DNA of 24,610 nt from Candidatus Fonsibacter lacus (GCA_010021145.1 RGRP01000005.1:1-24610), one strand, 5' to 3'. Counted from the first letter of the stretch, positions 1-6,772 are shown. Numbers and translations are program-made. Notes: a model not told the origin generated them from the letters alone.

Positions 1-714
1 GCCAAGTGACCGCTTGCCCACCGTAATCCGCAGCTCCGCCGCGTCCTGTGGTGGCTGCTCGATCACCTCGGGGATAGCTGCTGGCTTGGGCTGTCGCTTG
101 GCTCGGGCCTTCGTCAGGATCGCCGCCGCCTTCGTTTGCTGGGGCTGCTCAGCATGGTCAATCCGAGCCGGCTCCACCTGCACCGCCGGCATCTCCGCCG
201 GAATGTCCTGCAGTTCCTCCGCCGAACCCATGCCCCGGAGAACGTCAGCGTAGAGGTTTCGCAAAGCGAAGGCCCGCGCTCGCATGGCCAGCATCCGCAT
301 CGGGTACTGCGTCCACGGGCCCTGCTTGCCCCACAACTGGGCCCGCTTGGCGTCTGCCACGCTGAACGTTGCCGTCACCTCCGGCTCGCCGCGTCGCTTG
401 GCAATGCACGTTGCCACTTCGCCCTCGACCGTTTCCTGCATCCACTCCCAGTCGGAGCAGCTGCGACAGACTGCGAGGAGCCCGTCACCGTAGAGCCCCG
501 GCATCCCGTTCACGACTGCGACCGACTGCATGGCCTGCAGTGCGTCCATGCCGAATGACTCGCCAAACGCCATAGCCACGATAATGTTCGGCACGTTGTT
601 CTGGTAGGCCTTGGGGACCAGGCTGCTTTTGGCCAACATGCCGGCCACCTGCATGGCCTGCTCCATCGTCGTGGCCGCCAACCAGCTGCCGGCTTTAATC
701 ATTTCACCACTCAT
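1..714 (-). CDS. RecT/Bet-type single-strand annealing protein, C-terminus cut by window edge
   Basis: Translating the minus strand from the ATG at 714 gives 238 open codons that run off the left edge, so the gene is partial. Residues about 25-160 look like a phage recombinase core: a segment around SSLVPKAYQNNVPNIIVAM, then GLYGDGLLAVCR, then SVADAKRAQLWGKQGPWTQY and MRARAFALRNLY near 145-160. The rest is a charged, Ala/Pro/Gln-rich tail. In the RecT family the protein coats single-stranded DNA made by a partner exonuclease and anneals it to homologous DNA during replication-linked recombination. The partner is directly upstream: the YqaJ stop overlaps this ATG by one base (TGATG), so the two are translationally coupled. 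The family call rests on motif recall. Other SSAP families (Bet, ERF) cannot be fully excluded. Confidence 0.8.
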   Translation of the reverse strand, partial: MSGEMIKAGSWLAATTMEQAMQVAGMLAKSSLVPKAYQNNVPNIIVAMAFGESFGMDALQAMQSVAVVNGMPGLYGDGLLAVCRSCSDWEWMQETVEGEVATCIAKRRGEPEVTATFSVADAKRAQLWGKQGPWTQYPMRMLAMRARAFALRNLYADVLRGMGSAEELQDIPAEMPAVQVEPARIDHAEQPQQTKAAAILTKARAKRQPKPAAIPEVIEQPPQDAAELRITVGKRSLG

Positions 715-1625
715 CACTTCTGCCCCTTGAGTAAAAACCTACGACTCACACTGGCGACAGTACACTCCGCCGCCTGCTCCGGATACTTCTGCCGCAGCGT
801 TGCCAGATCGACCCGGCTGCTGCTGCTGCTTTTCCACGTCGCGAGCACACTGTCGCCATCGCACAACTGCTCACCATCCTGCATGTGCAGCTGGATCTCG
901 AGCTTCAAGTGCTCCTCCTCCTGCTCCAGTGCCTTCAATTGCGCCCGCACCGCCGCCAGCTGCCGGACCGACTCCAGCACCGCCGGCGTTGCCTCGACCC
1001 GACTGCCCTGCCGTGACTGCCGCCACCGCTCAGCCGCCTCCGACGTACTGTACGGGCTTGGCTCGACTCCCTCGATCACATGGCGGGCCCACCACTCATT
1101 CAGCTCGGCGACCAGCTCGGGGTACTCGCTGGCCGGTCGCATCGTGTAGATACTGACCTCGGGGCGCGGGTCCGACAGGAACATGACCGCCAGATCCGCA
1201 AAGTCGCGACCGCTGACATAGAGATAGTGCTGGACCTGCAGCCAGTACTGCTCTGGCACATCATCCGACCCGGGCTCGCCCCAGCCGTCGCGACTGCGGG
1301 CCGTCTTGGCCTCGACGATGCGATGCTTGGCCGTCGCGTCGACGTTCGCGATCAAGTGCCGATGCTCCTCATGCCTCCACAGCAGATGCGACCGCCGCAC
1401 CGGCACCCCGGTCTGCTCGCTGTACAGCCGCAGCACCTCGGGCTCGAGGATGGTCCCCAGAAGCATCGGCATCGTCTGCCGGTCGTCGACCGCGTCCGTC
1501 GTCTTGTCCAGCCAGACCTGCCGCGGCGACTTCCAGGGCGACAGCCCGAGGACCGCCGCCACGTCGCTGCCACCAATGCCGGACCGCCTCCGGGCCAGCC
1601 ATTCCTCGCGTGTTAACTCACTCAT
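714..1625 (-). CDS. YqaJ-like (lambda Exo fold) viral recombinase exonuclease
   Basis: This 303-aa protein has the YqaJ nuclease pattern. It starts with REEWLARRRSGIGGSD (residues 6-21), has an acidic residue at E61, then ANVDATAK with D96, VEAKTA with E105 and K107, and QYWLQVQHY with Q130 and Q132. These are the metal-binding and catalytic positions of the PD-(D/E)XK fold. The C-terminal third (about 215-260) is a Glu/Leu-rich coiled coil, then a basic end. The enzyme is expected to resect double-stranded DNA 5'-3' and hand the strand to the RecT-like protein encoded next. The ATG has a good ribosome site (GGAGG, 8 nt upstream). It overlaps the preceding HTH gene by 8 nt. The length is typical of phage YqaJ proteins. 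Confidence 0.88.
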   Translation of the reverse strand: MSELTREEWLARRRSGIGGSDVAAVLGLSPWKSPRQVWLDKTTDAVDDRQTMPMLLGTILEPEVLRLYSEQTGVPVRRSHLLWRHEEHRHLIANVDATAKHRIVEAKTARSRDGWGEPGSDDVPEQYWLQVQHYLYVSGRDFADLAVMFLSDPRPEVSIYTMRPASEYPELVAELNEWWARHVIEGVEPSPYSTSEAAERWRQSRQGSRVEATPAVLESVRQLAAVRAQLKALEQEEEHLKLEIQLHMQDGEQLCDGDSVLATWKSSSSSRVDLATLRQKYPEQAAECTVASVSRRFLLKGQK

Positions 1626-1839
1626 CTTTTTGCCCTCCGTTGATGGCCGTCAAAAATCGCTGTATCGCCTCCGCGCTGGTCACTCGGCGCCCGCCAACTT
1701 TAGCCGTCTCTAAAATGACACCGCGATGTCCAGTGCTATGCCAGCGGTACAGCGTGGGTAGACTCACCTTGCGCAGCGGAAATGCCGAGCACGCATCTGG
1801 CAAGGACATCAGGGTTTCCGTGAGAATGTTTACACTCAC
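1618..1839 (-). CDS. Small HTH protein resembling DUF1580
   Basis: I read a 73-aa protein from a GTG at 1839 that overlaps the upstream stop as GTGA. Its core, FPLRKVSLPTLYRW (about 20-33), then RGVILETAKVGGRRVTS, then AEAIQRFLTAI, has the layout of a winged-helix/MerR-like DNA-binding domain: recognition helix with LYRW, a basic wing with VGGRR, and a closing helix. This arrangement resembles DUF1580, a family I know mainly from Rhodopirellula and other planctomycetes. It may be a transcription regulator or excisionase-like DNA-bending protein for the recombination block. An ATG ten codons further in (MSLPDA) is an alternative start. The fold call is fairly safe; the family name is from memory. 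Confidence 0.7.
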   Translation of the reverse strand: MSVNILTETLMSLPDACSAFPLRKVSLPTLYRWHSTGHRGVILETAKVGGRRVTSAEAIQRFLTAINGGQKDE

Positions 1840-2333
1840 CGTCGCATCTCCCACAGGGTTTTGATGACTGCCAAATACGCCAACCGAGCACCCTCGGCTC
1901 GGTTGTCCATCGCTGTGTGGTCCTCCTGCAGATCGCGCAGGGCATCGCGTGAGTTGTCGAGCTGCATCTCGAGCCGTGCCGCGTATTCTGCAGTCTCGGC
2001 GTCGGCTGTATTCCTCGCCTCGGACTGCTGCAGCTCCGCCTGCAGCCGCTCGTTCTCGGACCGCAGTCGATCGATCTCGGCTGTCTGTTGTGTCAACGTG
2101 GCTCGCAATAGCTCGATCTTGGCTTGCTGGTCCGGCTGTGGCCTGTCCGGAAACGGCCCGATATACTCGACCAGATCCAGATTGCTTTCCGGACCAGCGC
2201 TGAATCTGCCGTCGTCGCCGACGTGGTACATGCCATCTGTCCACCGCTGCCCGGCCACTGGCTCACATTGCGTGATAACAAGCCGTTGTCCCAGCCGATT
2301 TCGCCACACCCCCTCACAAACCTGCACACTCAC
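1836..2333 (-). CDS. Hypothetical protein: small N-terminal domain plus long coiled coil
   Basis: This 165-aa protein starts at a GTG that overlaps the csrA stop as GTGA. Residues 1-60 (GVWRNRLGQRLVITQCEP, then DGMYHVGDDGRF, then NLDLVEYIGPF) look like a small beta-rich module seen in many phage accessory proteins. Residues about 70-150 are strongly heptad-like (IDRLRSENERLQAELQQSEA and onwards) and should form a parallel coiled coil, probably a dimer. No catalytic motif is visible. Its place between csrA and the DUF1580-like gene puts it in the early/regulatory block. I cannot assign a function. Confidence 0.75.
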   Translation of the reverse strand: MSVQVCEGVWRNRLGQRLVITQCEPVAGQRWTDGMYHVGDDGRFSAGPESNLDLVEYIGPFPDRPQPDQQAKIELLRATLTQQTAEIDRLRSENERLQAELQQSEARNTADAETAEYAARLEMQLDNSRDALRDLQEDHTAMDNRAEGARLAYLAVIKTLWEMRR

Positions 2334-2536
2334 TGCACACCCCCATTCTGCCTCTCATCCACCAGCTCAGTCCGCAGGATGCTGACATCTCGCGGTGCCG
2401 ACAGATGCAACCTGACATAGTCACCCCTCGCGGCGATCACCGTGACCACCACGTCCGACCCGATGCTGATCTGCTGCCCCGGCTTGCGTCCGAGAACCAA
2501 GCCCCGCCCGAGATCCCTCACCTGTTTCGATTTCAT
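2330..2536 (-). CDS. csrA: CsrA/RsmA-family translational regulator encoded by the phage
   Basis: This 68-aa protein matches CsrA closely. After an 11-residue N-terminal extension come LVLGRKPGQQISIG (13-26), VVVTVIAARGDYVRL (29-43) and SAPRDVSILRTELVDE (46-61). The residues matching the RNA-contacting positions of E. coli CsrA are present: R17 for R6, R42 for R31 and R55 for R44. CsrA dimers bind GGA motifs in mRNA leaders and usually block ribosome access, shifting host metabolism, motility and biofilm. The ATG overlaps the nuclease stop as ATGA, so it is translated by coupling; the next gene starts inside its stop as GTGA. It is integrated in the early operon. The target could be phage mRNA, host mRNA or a host CsrA-binding sRNA. 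Confidence 0.9.
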   Translation of the reverse strand: MKSKQVRDLGRGLVLGRKPGQQISIGSDVVVTVIAARGDYVRLHLSAPRDVSILRTELVDERQNGGVQ

Positions 2537-2778
2537 CTCAATAACCGCCAGCAGATCTGGTCCTCTCTCAATTGTCCCTTGTCCGCCTTGAGCTCGACCA
2601 ACAAAAGCCGCCCGCGTCGAGCCAAGACCAGATCCGGGAATCCGGCATGGCCTGCGATAGGCGTCCTGTACGTCTCCTTGCCTCGCACCCGCACCCGGGC
2701 TGGGCGAGTGTGGTGCACCCGCCAGCCGCGAAGGGTTGCGTACTGGATCACCTGTCGCTGCCACTCGGCTTCGGTCAT
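2533..2778 (-). CDS. VRR-NUC domain nuclease, short at the C-terminus
   Basis: This 81-aa protein contains the VRR-NUC (PD-(D/E)XK) signature: GHAGFPDLVLARRGRLLLVE (43-62) with D49, E62 and K64, then a Gln at 74. Family members nick or cleave branched or forked DNA, and small phage versions are usually somewhat longer, ending with a helix and a WRP-type strand. Here the protein stops soon after DQICWRLLR, where the csrA ATG overlaps the stop, so it looks C-terminally shortened. The ATG at 2778 is chosen over upstream in-frame starts because AAAGG lies 4 nt before it and because conservation begins at TEAEWQRQVI. It probably acts on phage recombination intermediates. Confidence 0.83.
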   Translation of the reverse strand: MTEAEWQRQVIQYATLRGWRVHHTRPARVRVRGKETYRTPIAGHAGFPDLVLARRGRLLLVELKADKGQLREDQICWRLLR

Positions 2779-2836
2779 GGTGCCTTTCCCCGCAGAATAA
2801 TCCCCGCCGCGCTGTGCAGCGGGGAGGGTGTCAGGA
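2779..2836 (-). promoter_or_regulatory. Leader of the nuclease-csrA pair: hairpin and repeated GCGGGGA
   Basis: The 58-base gap before the nuclease ATG holds a perfect 6-bp inverted repeat (2802-2807 with 2819-2824, CCCCGC and GCGGGG). On the transcript the 3' arm runs into GCGGGGATT, and a second GCGGGGA sits close to the ATG next to the AAAGG ribosome site. GGA motifs in or beside hairpins near a start are the usual shape of a CsrA target, so self-control by the phage CsrA is possible. There is no U-tract, so it is unlikely to be an intrinsic terminator. Confidence 0.35.
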
Positions 2837-3085
2837 TCAGCCAGCGTCCGGCGTACGGTCCAGCCAGTAGCCGCTGATCGTCCGGCCAGTCTGAACCCAC
2901 TCAATCACTCGGTAGCCACCACTGCTGCCGCCGTATGGCTTCATGCCAGCCTGGTATTGCTGCGTCAGTCTCTTGGCAATGCTGCGAGCAGCCTGCAGAC
3001 TCCGGCTGATCTGTGCCACTCGCACGTTGTCGCCGCTGCCGTACATGCCCTGAGTCGGTACCACTGCGTATGTTGCTGTGCTCAT
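2837..3085 (-). CDS. Hypothetical 82-aa protein
   Basis: I choose the ATG at 3085 (MSTATYAVVP) because the upstream in-frame extension lies inside the promoter region and does not look like protein. Visible features are an Arg/Lys-rich helix around residues 25-47 (ISRSLQAARSIAKRLTQQYQ), a Gly-rich loop, and a final segment YRVIEWVQTGRTISGYW. This fits a small mixed alpha/beta protein without membrane segments or cysteines. It is the first gene after the promoter-like element at 3147-3175 and so probably opens the early unit with the nuclease, csrA and recombination genes. I do not recognise the family. Confidence 0.6.
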   Translation of the reverse strand: MSTATYAVVPTQGMYGSGDNVRVAQISRSLQAARSIAKRLTQQYQAGMKPYGGSSGGYRVIEWVQTGRTISGYWLDRTPDAG

Positions 3086-3146
3086 CGTCCTGCATCCTGT
3101 CTCAGATCGTCTCGTCTGCGTCGCACTGTGCGTCGCGTGTGTGGTT

Positions 3147-3175
3147 AGATTATCGGCAGCGTTAATCTGAAGCAA
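3147..3175 (-). promoter_or_regulatory. Promoter-like element TTGCTT-N15-GATAATCT
   Basis: On the minus strand TTGCTT (3175-3170) is followed after 15 nt by GATAATCT (3154-3147). The same two words with the same spacing occur upstream of the first gene at 24578-24606. GATAAT is one base from the sigma-70 -10 consensus; if TAATCT is taken as the -10 the spacing is 17. A dyad, AGATTA-N10-TAATCT at 3147-3168, overlaps the element and could be an operator. It lies about 60 nt upstream of the 82-aa gene and in the longest gene-free stretch (3086-3216). Confidence 0.5.
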
Positions 3176-3186
3176 TAGCAGGGCGT

Positions 3187-3216
3187 GGCGAATTTCAAAG
3201 ATTTCTCAAACTCGCC
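3187..3216 (-). terminator. Hairpin abutting the HTH gene stop (possible weak terminator)
   Basis: The minus-strand RNA can form a 9-bp stem (GGCGAGUUU with AAAUUCGCC, one G-U pair) around a 12-nt loop, starting directly after the stop codon of the HTH gene. No U-run follows, so it is either a weak or factor-assisted terminator or an RNA end-protecting hairpin that separates the late unit from the early promoter just downstream. Confidence 0.35.
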
Positions 3217-3411
3217 TCACGTGGCGGATTTGTCGGGGCGGGTCGCCCTGCGCTCAGTCTGCTGCAGGGACCGCAGATCGCGATCCGTGAGCAGACGCGT
3301 TGAGCCTACCACCTGACCGAGGCCCAGCTGGCCGCAGAGCTGGCGGACTCGTGAGTGCGACACTCCGAGCTGCTCCGCTGCCTGTCTGGTGGTGATGATG
3401 GTGGCTGTCAT
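3217..3411 (-). CDS. Excisionase-like/MerR-type HTH DNA-binding protein
   Basis: The start is either ATG 3420 (67 aa) or ATG 3411 (64 aa). I favour 3411 because a promoter-like element ends at 3421, which would place the transcript start almost on this ATG, and because neither start has a Shine-Dalgarno sequence. The protein carries a helix-turn-helix, TTRQAAEQLGVSHSRVRQL, then GQVVGSTRLLTDRDLRSL, the pattern of excisionase/MerR-type small regulators: recognition helix, then a wing. Such proteins bend DNA for excision or act as repressors. No integrase is visible in the window, so a regulatory role is at least as likely. The tail is basic. Confidence 0.7.
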   Translation of the reverse strand: MTATIITTRQAAEQLGVSHSRVRQLCGQLGLGQVVGSTRLLTDRDLRSLQQTERRATRPDKSAT

Positions 3412-3420
3412 GCGTGGCAT

Positions 3421-3446
3421 GTTATCGGCTGCGTGAGATGTTGCAA
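3421..3446 (-). promoter_or_regulatory. Promoter-like element TTGCAA-N14-GATAAC before the HTH gene
   Basis: On the minus strand TTGCAA (3446-3441) is followed after 14 nt by GATAAC (3426-3421). It shares ATTGC and GCCGATAA with the element at 3147-3175. The -10-like word is only 9 nt from the ATG at 3411, which predicts a leaderless or near-leaderless mRNA. The preceding fibre gene ends at 3455. Confidence 0.4.
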
Positions 3447-3454
3447 TCACAAAA

Positions 3455-5017
3455 TTAGTAGACCGGGACTGCGACCCGACGACGCAGCACCAGCGATCCC
3501 TCCAGCTCCACCTGCTGATCGTACTCCGTGCCGTGCTGCTCGCTGCTGACGATCTGCCACGTGTAGTCGTCCGCTGCTCTGAGATCGCTGCCGCCGTCGG
3601 TGATCTCGATCGAGATGGTGAGGGTCTGGCTCGCACCGCTGCCAGCCTGCGTGAGTGCTGCCACAGTCCCTGTGATCGCACCCGCCGGCTGCACGATGCG
3701 AGCTGCACCCCATGCGAGATTCGCGATGCCGATCCCATCGAGCCGCGTGTAGATCGCACCGCCGACGTCTGTGATCGTCACCTCGATCTCGGTGCCGCTG
3801 CGCACTCTGCAATCGTCTCCGGCCCACAGCGTGATCTCGCCAGCTGCTGACACCCGGCTGCTCACGCTGACGGTCGTGCCCGATAGGCTGGCCGCGATGC
3901 CGTTGACCGTGCCCTGCACCTCGAGCAGCGTCGTCTGCGATGCGTCGCCGGAACCGCCGCCGCCGCCTGAGTTGTCGCGGATGGCCTCGAGTGAATCCGT
4001 CGTGATCGTGTATGTCGCTCCGGCTGTCGTTGCCCGGATCTCCGTCTGCGTGGATGCGTCTGCGGTTTTGCCTGCCAGTGCTCCGAGCCACCTGCTGAGA
4101 TACGTGATGCCGGAGAACAGCGTCGACGTGATGCGTCCGAGCAGCGTCGTCACGTCCGACTGCACAGCTGCGACTGCGGAGCTGGTGGCGAGGCCTGCCT
4201 GAATCTCTGTGACCGCATCCGCTGCCAGTGCCGCAGCGCTGATCGCGTCCGTTGCAAACTTGGCCGCCGTGATCGCTCCGCCCTGAATGCTGCTCGCTGT
4301 GATGCTGTTGTTGGCGATCGTGTAAACCGCTGCGGAAACGTGCCCGTTTGCGGTGATTTCGAGATCGTTGAAGTGCGTCGGGAATGTCACACCACTGATT
4401 GACCCAACACTGCCCGTCACACTGGCCACTGCCCCGCCTGCAAAACTGCTGACCGTCGCAGGAAACGTCGCCGCCAGAAATCCCGTCGGCTGCGTGTAGG
4501 TGGGCATGGGCATACCTGTCACAGCCACGCCGCCCCACTGATCCGTGTTTGCGGTCACTCGTGCCGTCACCGATCCCACGGCACCCGTCACACTGCCCAC
4601 GGCACCCGTTACCGATCCGACAGACCCGCTCACACTCGCGACCTGCTGCGTCGTGCTGATCGTCGTGCCGCTGAGGTTTACGGTCGTGGTTGCCTGCGTG
4701 ATCTTGCCCCAGTCGATGCCGCTGTAGCCTGCTGTCACACTCGCTGACGTTGCCACCGTCACCTGTGCCGATGTGCTGGCCGATTTGTAAACGCCGACCA
4801 CGAACGATTCCGCGTCCGTCTCTGCCTGCGTTGGCGCATACGTCCATATGCCGCTGGTACTGTCGCATGCCAGCGTGCCCGCACCGCTGCCCCATGACCC
4901 CGTGCCGGTCTTAACTCGCACACTTGCTCCGGTCGTCTGTATCGTGCCGTCGGCCAGCAGATAGATTGCACCTACTGCGACGATCGGCGGTGTTGCTGCG
5001 TTCCGTGGATAACTCAT
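3455..5017 (-). CDS. Large beta-rich tail fibre/adhesin-like protein
   Basis: This 520-aa protein is dominated by Ser, Thr, Val, Ala and Gly, with low charge. Residues 127-153 contain short repeats of a VGSVTGA unit, echoed later by VASVTGSVGSISG, as in beta-helical or triple-stranded phage fibres. A flexible GGGGGSG linker lies near residue 355, and the C-terminal 150 residues form another beta-rich domain (DDCRVRSGTEIEVTITDVGG, then LTISIEITDGG). It ends the late gene cluster, the usual place for host-binding fibres or decoration proteins. Start and stop are shared with the upstream LamG gene (ATGA). There is no enzyme motif. I infer a virion surface protein; the receptor is unknown. Confidence 0.7.
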   Translation of the reverse strand: MSYPRNAATPPIVAVGAIYLLADGTIQTTGASVRVKTGTGSWGSGAGTLACDSTSGIWTYAPTQAETDAESFVVGVYKSASTSAQVTVATSASVTAGYSGIDWGKITQATTTVNLSGTTISTTQQVASVSGSVGSVTGAVGSVTGAVGSVTARVTANTDQWGGVAVTGMPMPTYTQPTGFLAATFPATVSSFAGGAVASVTGSVGSISGVTFPTHFNDLEITANGHVSAAVYTIANNSITASSIQGGAITAAKFATDAISAAALAADAVTEIQAGLATSSAVAAVQSDVTTLLGRITSTLFSGITYLSRWLGALAGKTADASTQTEIRATTAGATYTITTDSLEAIRDNSGGGGGSGDASQTTLLEVQGTVNGIAASLSGTTVSVSSRVSAAGEITLWAGDDCRVRSGTEIEVTITDVGGAIYTRLDGIGIANLAWGAARIVQPAGAITGTVAALTQAGSGASQTLTISIEITDGGSDLRAADDYTWQIVSSEQHGTEYDQQVELEGSLVLRRRVAVPVY

Positions 5018-5826
5018 AGCGTTCCGCCTCCGATCACCTGACCACGACCTACAAACAGATAAGACTTCACGCCTGCTGCCGGAACCTTAAACGCATAACT
5101 CCGTCGCTGTGGTGTCAGCAATCGACCGAGACCTGGCTGTCCCAACTGGTACAATTGCCGCGCGTCAACTGCCGTTTTTGGGGCGTGCCACACCGCACAA
5201 TCGCAGACTTGGCCGTTCAGCAGATTATAACTGACCCCCGCATATCGCTGTGCCCCAATATTGATCGCGTAGGCTGTGGCGTCGCTGTCTGGCACGGCGT
5301 TCACTGTTCCGGTCGCTGATAACGCAACCTCTGCTCCGTCATACCACATTTTCAATGTGCTGCCAGCTCCGACACACAGACTCACCATGATATGATGCCA
5401 TGCGGTGTCCGTGTATGTTCCCGTGCTTTCGAACTGCCCGTAACTGCCGCTCTGTCCGATCGTAAACAGCAGCTTGTTTCCGTTCGTCACTCGCACCAAC
5501 CAGCCATCTTCGTTTGCTGCAAGGGTGCCGTTGAATTTATTGATGATTTCATGGTAGGCTGATGTGACGTTGCGCCTGAACCATGCAGACACACTCAGCC
5601 ATTGGCCTGACGTGTAACTCAGTCGGTTCGGAATGCTGATGTAATCGTTTGTCCCGTCGAAGTCGAGCGCCCAACCGCCCGGCGTACCAACCCAGTCGCT
5701 GCCCGCGTCCATATTTGTCAGCATGCCATGTTGGCCCCGTCCGCTGCGGTCCAGCAGCGTGTAACCGCTCGGCCCCAGCGTCGGACACCACGCACCAACC
5801 AGACCTTGTAGGATATTTCGGCTCAT
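5014..5826 (-). CDS. LamG/concanavalin A-like lectin-fold virion protein
   Basis: This 270-aa protein has the classic laminin-G-like layout: LVGAWCPTL and RSGRGQHGMLTN at the N-terminus, LDFDGTNDYISIP (about 54-66), SVSAWFRR, then DTAWHHIMVSL and MWYDGAEV in the middle, and NIGAQRY and LLNGQVCDCAVW near 190-215. These are the strands of a jelly-roll lectin that in phages binds glycans or decorates the virion. The C-terminal 45 residues (LLTPQRRSYAFKVPAAGVKS) are outside the lectin and could be an attachment segment. It is coupled by ATGA at both ends to structural neighbours. Confidence in the fold is high; the ligand is unknown. Confidence 0.82.
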   Translation of the reverse strand: MSRNILQGLVGAWCPTLGPSGYTLLDRSGRGQHGMLTNMDAGSDWVGTPGGWALDFDGTNDYISIPNRLSYTSGQWLSVSAWFRRNVTSAYHEIINKFNGTLAANEDGWLVRVTNGNKLLFTIGQSGSYGQFESTGTYTDTAWHHIMVSLCVGAGSTLKMWYDGAEVALSATGTVNAVPDSDATAYAINIGAQRYAGVSYNLLNGQVCDCAVWHAPKTAVDARQLYQLGQPGLGRLLTPQRRSYAFKVPAAGVKSYLFVGRGQVIGGGTL

Positions 5827-6323
5827 TGGATTTGCGGGTACTCGCCGATGTAACTAAATTCGTGATTGCCTGCCGTGCTGTTGAGATTCACGCCAGTGTT
5901 GTGCACGACGAACAAAACAACCTTGCTTGGCAAACAGCCGCCAAATGCACCGCGAAGGCTGACCCCGGAAAAATGATATGTTCGGTCGCTGGTGTTGTTC
6001 GTGCTCATCACCGCCACAGTCTTACAGATCGCGTTCTTAATGTCGCTGGATGTGATCGTCTCCGATGATGTCGTGCCGTCGAACACGTCCGGCCAATTGG
6101 CCCCGTCCCATGCTACGGCCCAGACCTCAATTGACCGTGTCGCTGTCGGGCTGGTGCCTGTCGTCACCTTGCCGGACAGAATAAAATCGGTGAAGCCGTC
6201 CGTGGTGTTGTCGATCACCGACGATTCGATGCCCGCCAGCAGGTTCGTGTCGCTTGCAAGCGATGCCACGGCGCATGTTAGCGTCGTCTTGCTGCCGTAT
6301 TTAATGAGCACGTTGTTCGGCAT
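5823..6323 (-). CDS. Virion-associated beta-rich protein (unknown)
   Basis: This 166-aa protein begins MPNNVLIKYGSKTTLTCAVA and continues with DTNLLAGIESSVIDNTTDGF and FILSGKVTTGTSPTATRSIE, then YHFSGVSLRGAFGGCLPSKV and an aromatic end. Similar proteins occur beside lectin-like and fibre genes in environmental phage genomes, usually annotated as hypothetical structural proteins. It is translated from an ATG overlapping the upstream stop as TAATG and overlaps the LamG gene by ATGA. I cannot name a specific function. Confidence 0.7.
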   Translation of the reverse strand: MPNNVLIKYGSKTTLTCAVASLASDTNLLAGIESSVIDNTTDGFTDFILSGKVTTGTSPTATRSIEVWAVAWDGANWPDVFDGTTSSETITSSDIKNAICKTVAVMSTNNTSDRTYHFSGVSLRGAFGGCLPSKVVLFVVHNTGVNLNSTAGNHEFSYIGEYPQIQ

Positions 6324-6772
6324 TACACACCCCCTGCGATTGCCTTGCGGGCATTGATCACGTAACCGATGCCGACCTCGCCGATACCGACGGTATCAGC
6401 CCACGGGACCGTCTTGACGGCCAATGCCGCGATTGCGTCTGCGTCTGCCTGTGTCAGCAGGTTGTGCTGGATCAGAATCGCGGATGCTGCAGAGACTGCC
6501 GCGTTCTGCAGGTCGATTGTGTCGCCTGCGTCCAGCAGTGCCATCAACGTTGCGCAGGCGTCATAGGGCGGTTCCGGTGCTGCGGTGTTGTCACCGATGC
6601 GTTTGATCGCGGCCAGCTTGCCGCGGCTCGCCAACGTCAACCGGATCTGTTGTGCCGCGACTGGTTCAGACTGCTGCACCGTCTTTGCGTTCACTGCGTC
6701 CGCTGCCTCCTGATCGCTCATGGTGGCATATTGCGGCTGCTTCAACTCGTCTATCAATGCCTGCTCATTCAT
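6323..6772 (-). CDS. Hypothetical small phage protein of the tail region
   Basis: This 149-aa, mostly alpha-helical protein starts MNEQALIDELKQPQYATMSD and has the pattern of a small phage protein with a 'Y-x-MSD-x-EAADAVNA' N-terminus. A second half (AAVSAASAILIQHNLLTQAD) is followed by a WADTVGIGEVGIGYVINARK end. I recall similar proteins among tail and lectin genes in environmental phages, without known function. Start is ATGA-coupled to the gene before; the stop is shared as TAATG with the next. Confidence 0.7.
   Translation of the reverse strand: MNEQALIDELKQPQYATMSDQEAADAVNAKTVQQSEPVAAQQIRLTLASRGKLAAIKRIGDNTAAPEPPYDACATLMALLDAGDTIDLQNAAVSAASAILIQHNLLTQADADAIAALAVKTVPWADTVGIGEVGIGYVINARKAIAGGV

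Noticed and set aside
136..558. Plus-strand ORFs such as this one and others through the window
   Set aside because: They are antisense to well-supported minus-strand genes, lack ribosome sites and have low-complexity, Arg/Pro/Ser-rich translations.
815..830. CTG/CAG microsatellite-like run
   Set aside because: It encodes a serine run in the YqaJ protein and matches the general Ser/Leu codon usage; not a separate repeat element.
3217..3420. Integrase/attachment site near the excisionase-like gene
   Set aside because: No integrase gene or att-type repeat pair is visible in the window; the HTH protein alone does not prove lysogeny.
3447..4895. Long minus-strand ORF overlapping the fibre gene in another frame
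   Set aside because: Its Arg/His/Gly-rich sequence is the out-of-frame shadow of the repetitive fibre gene; it lacks an independent ribosome site.
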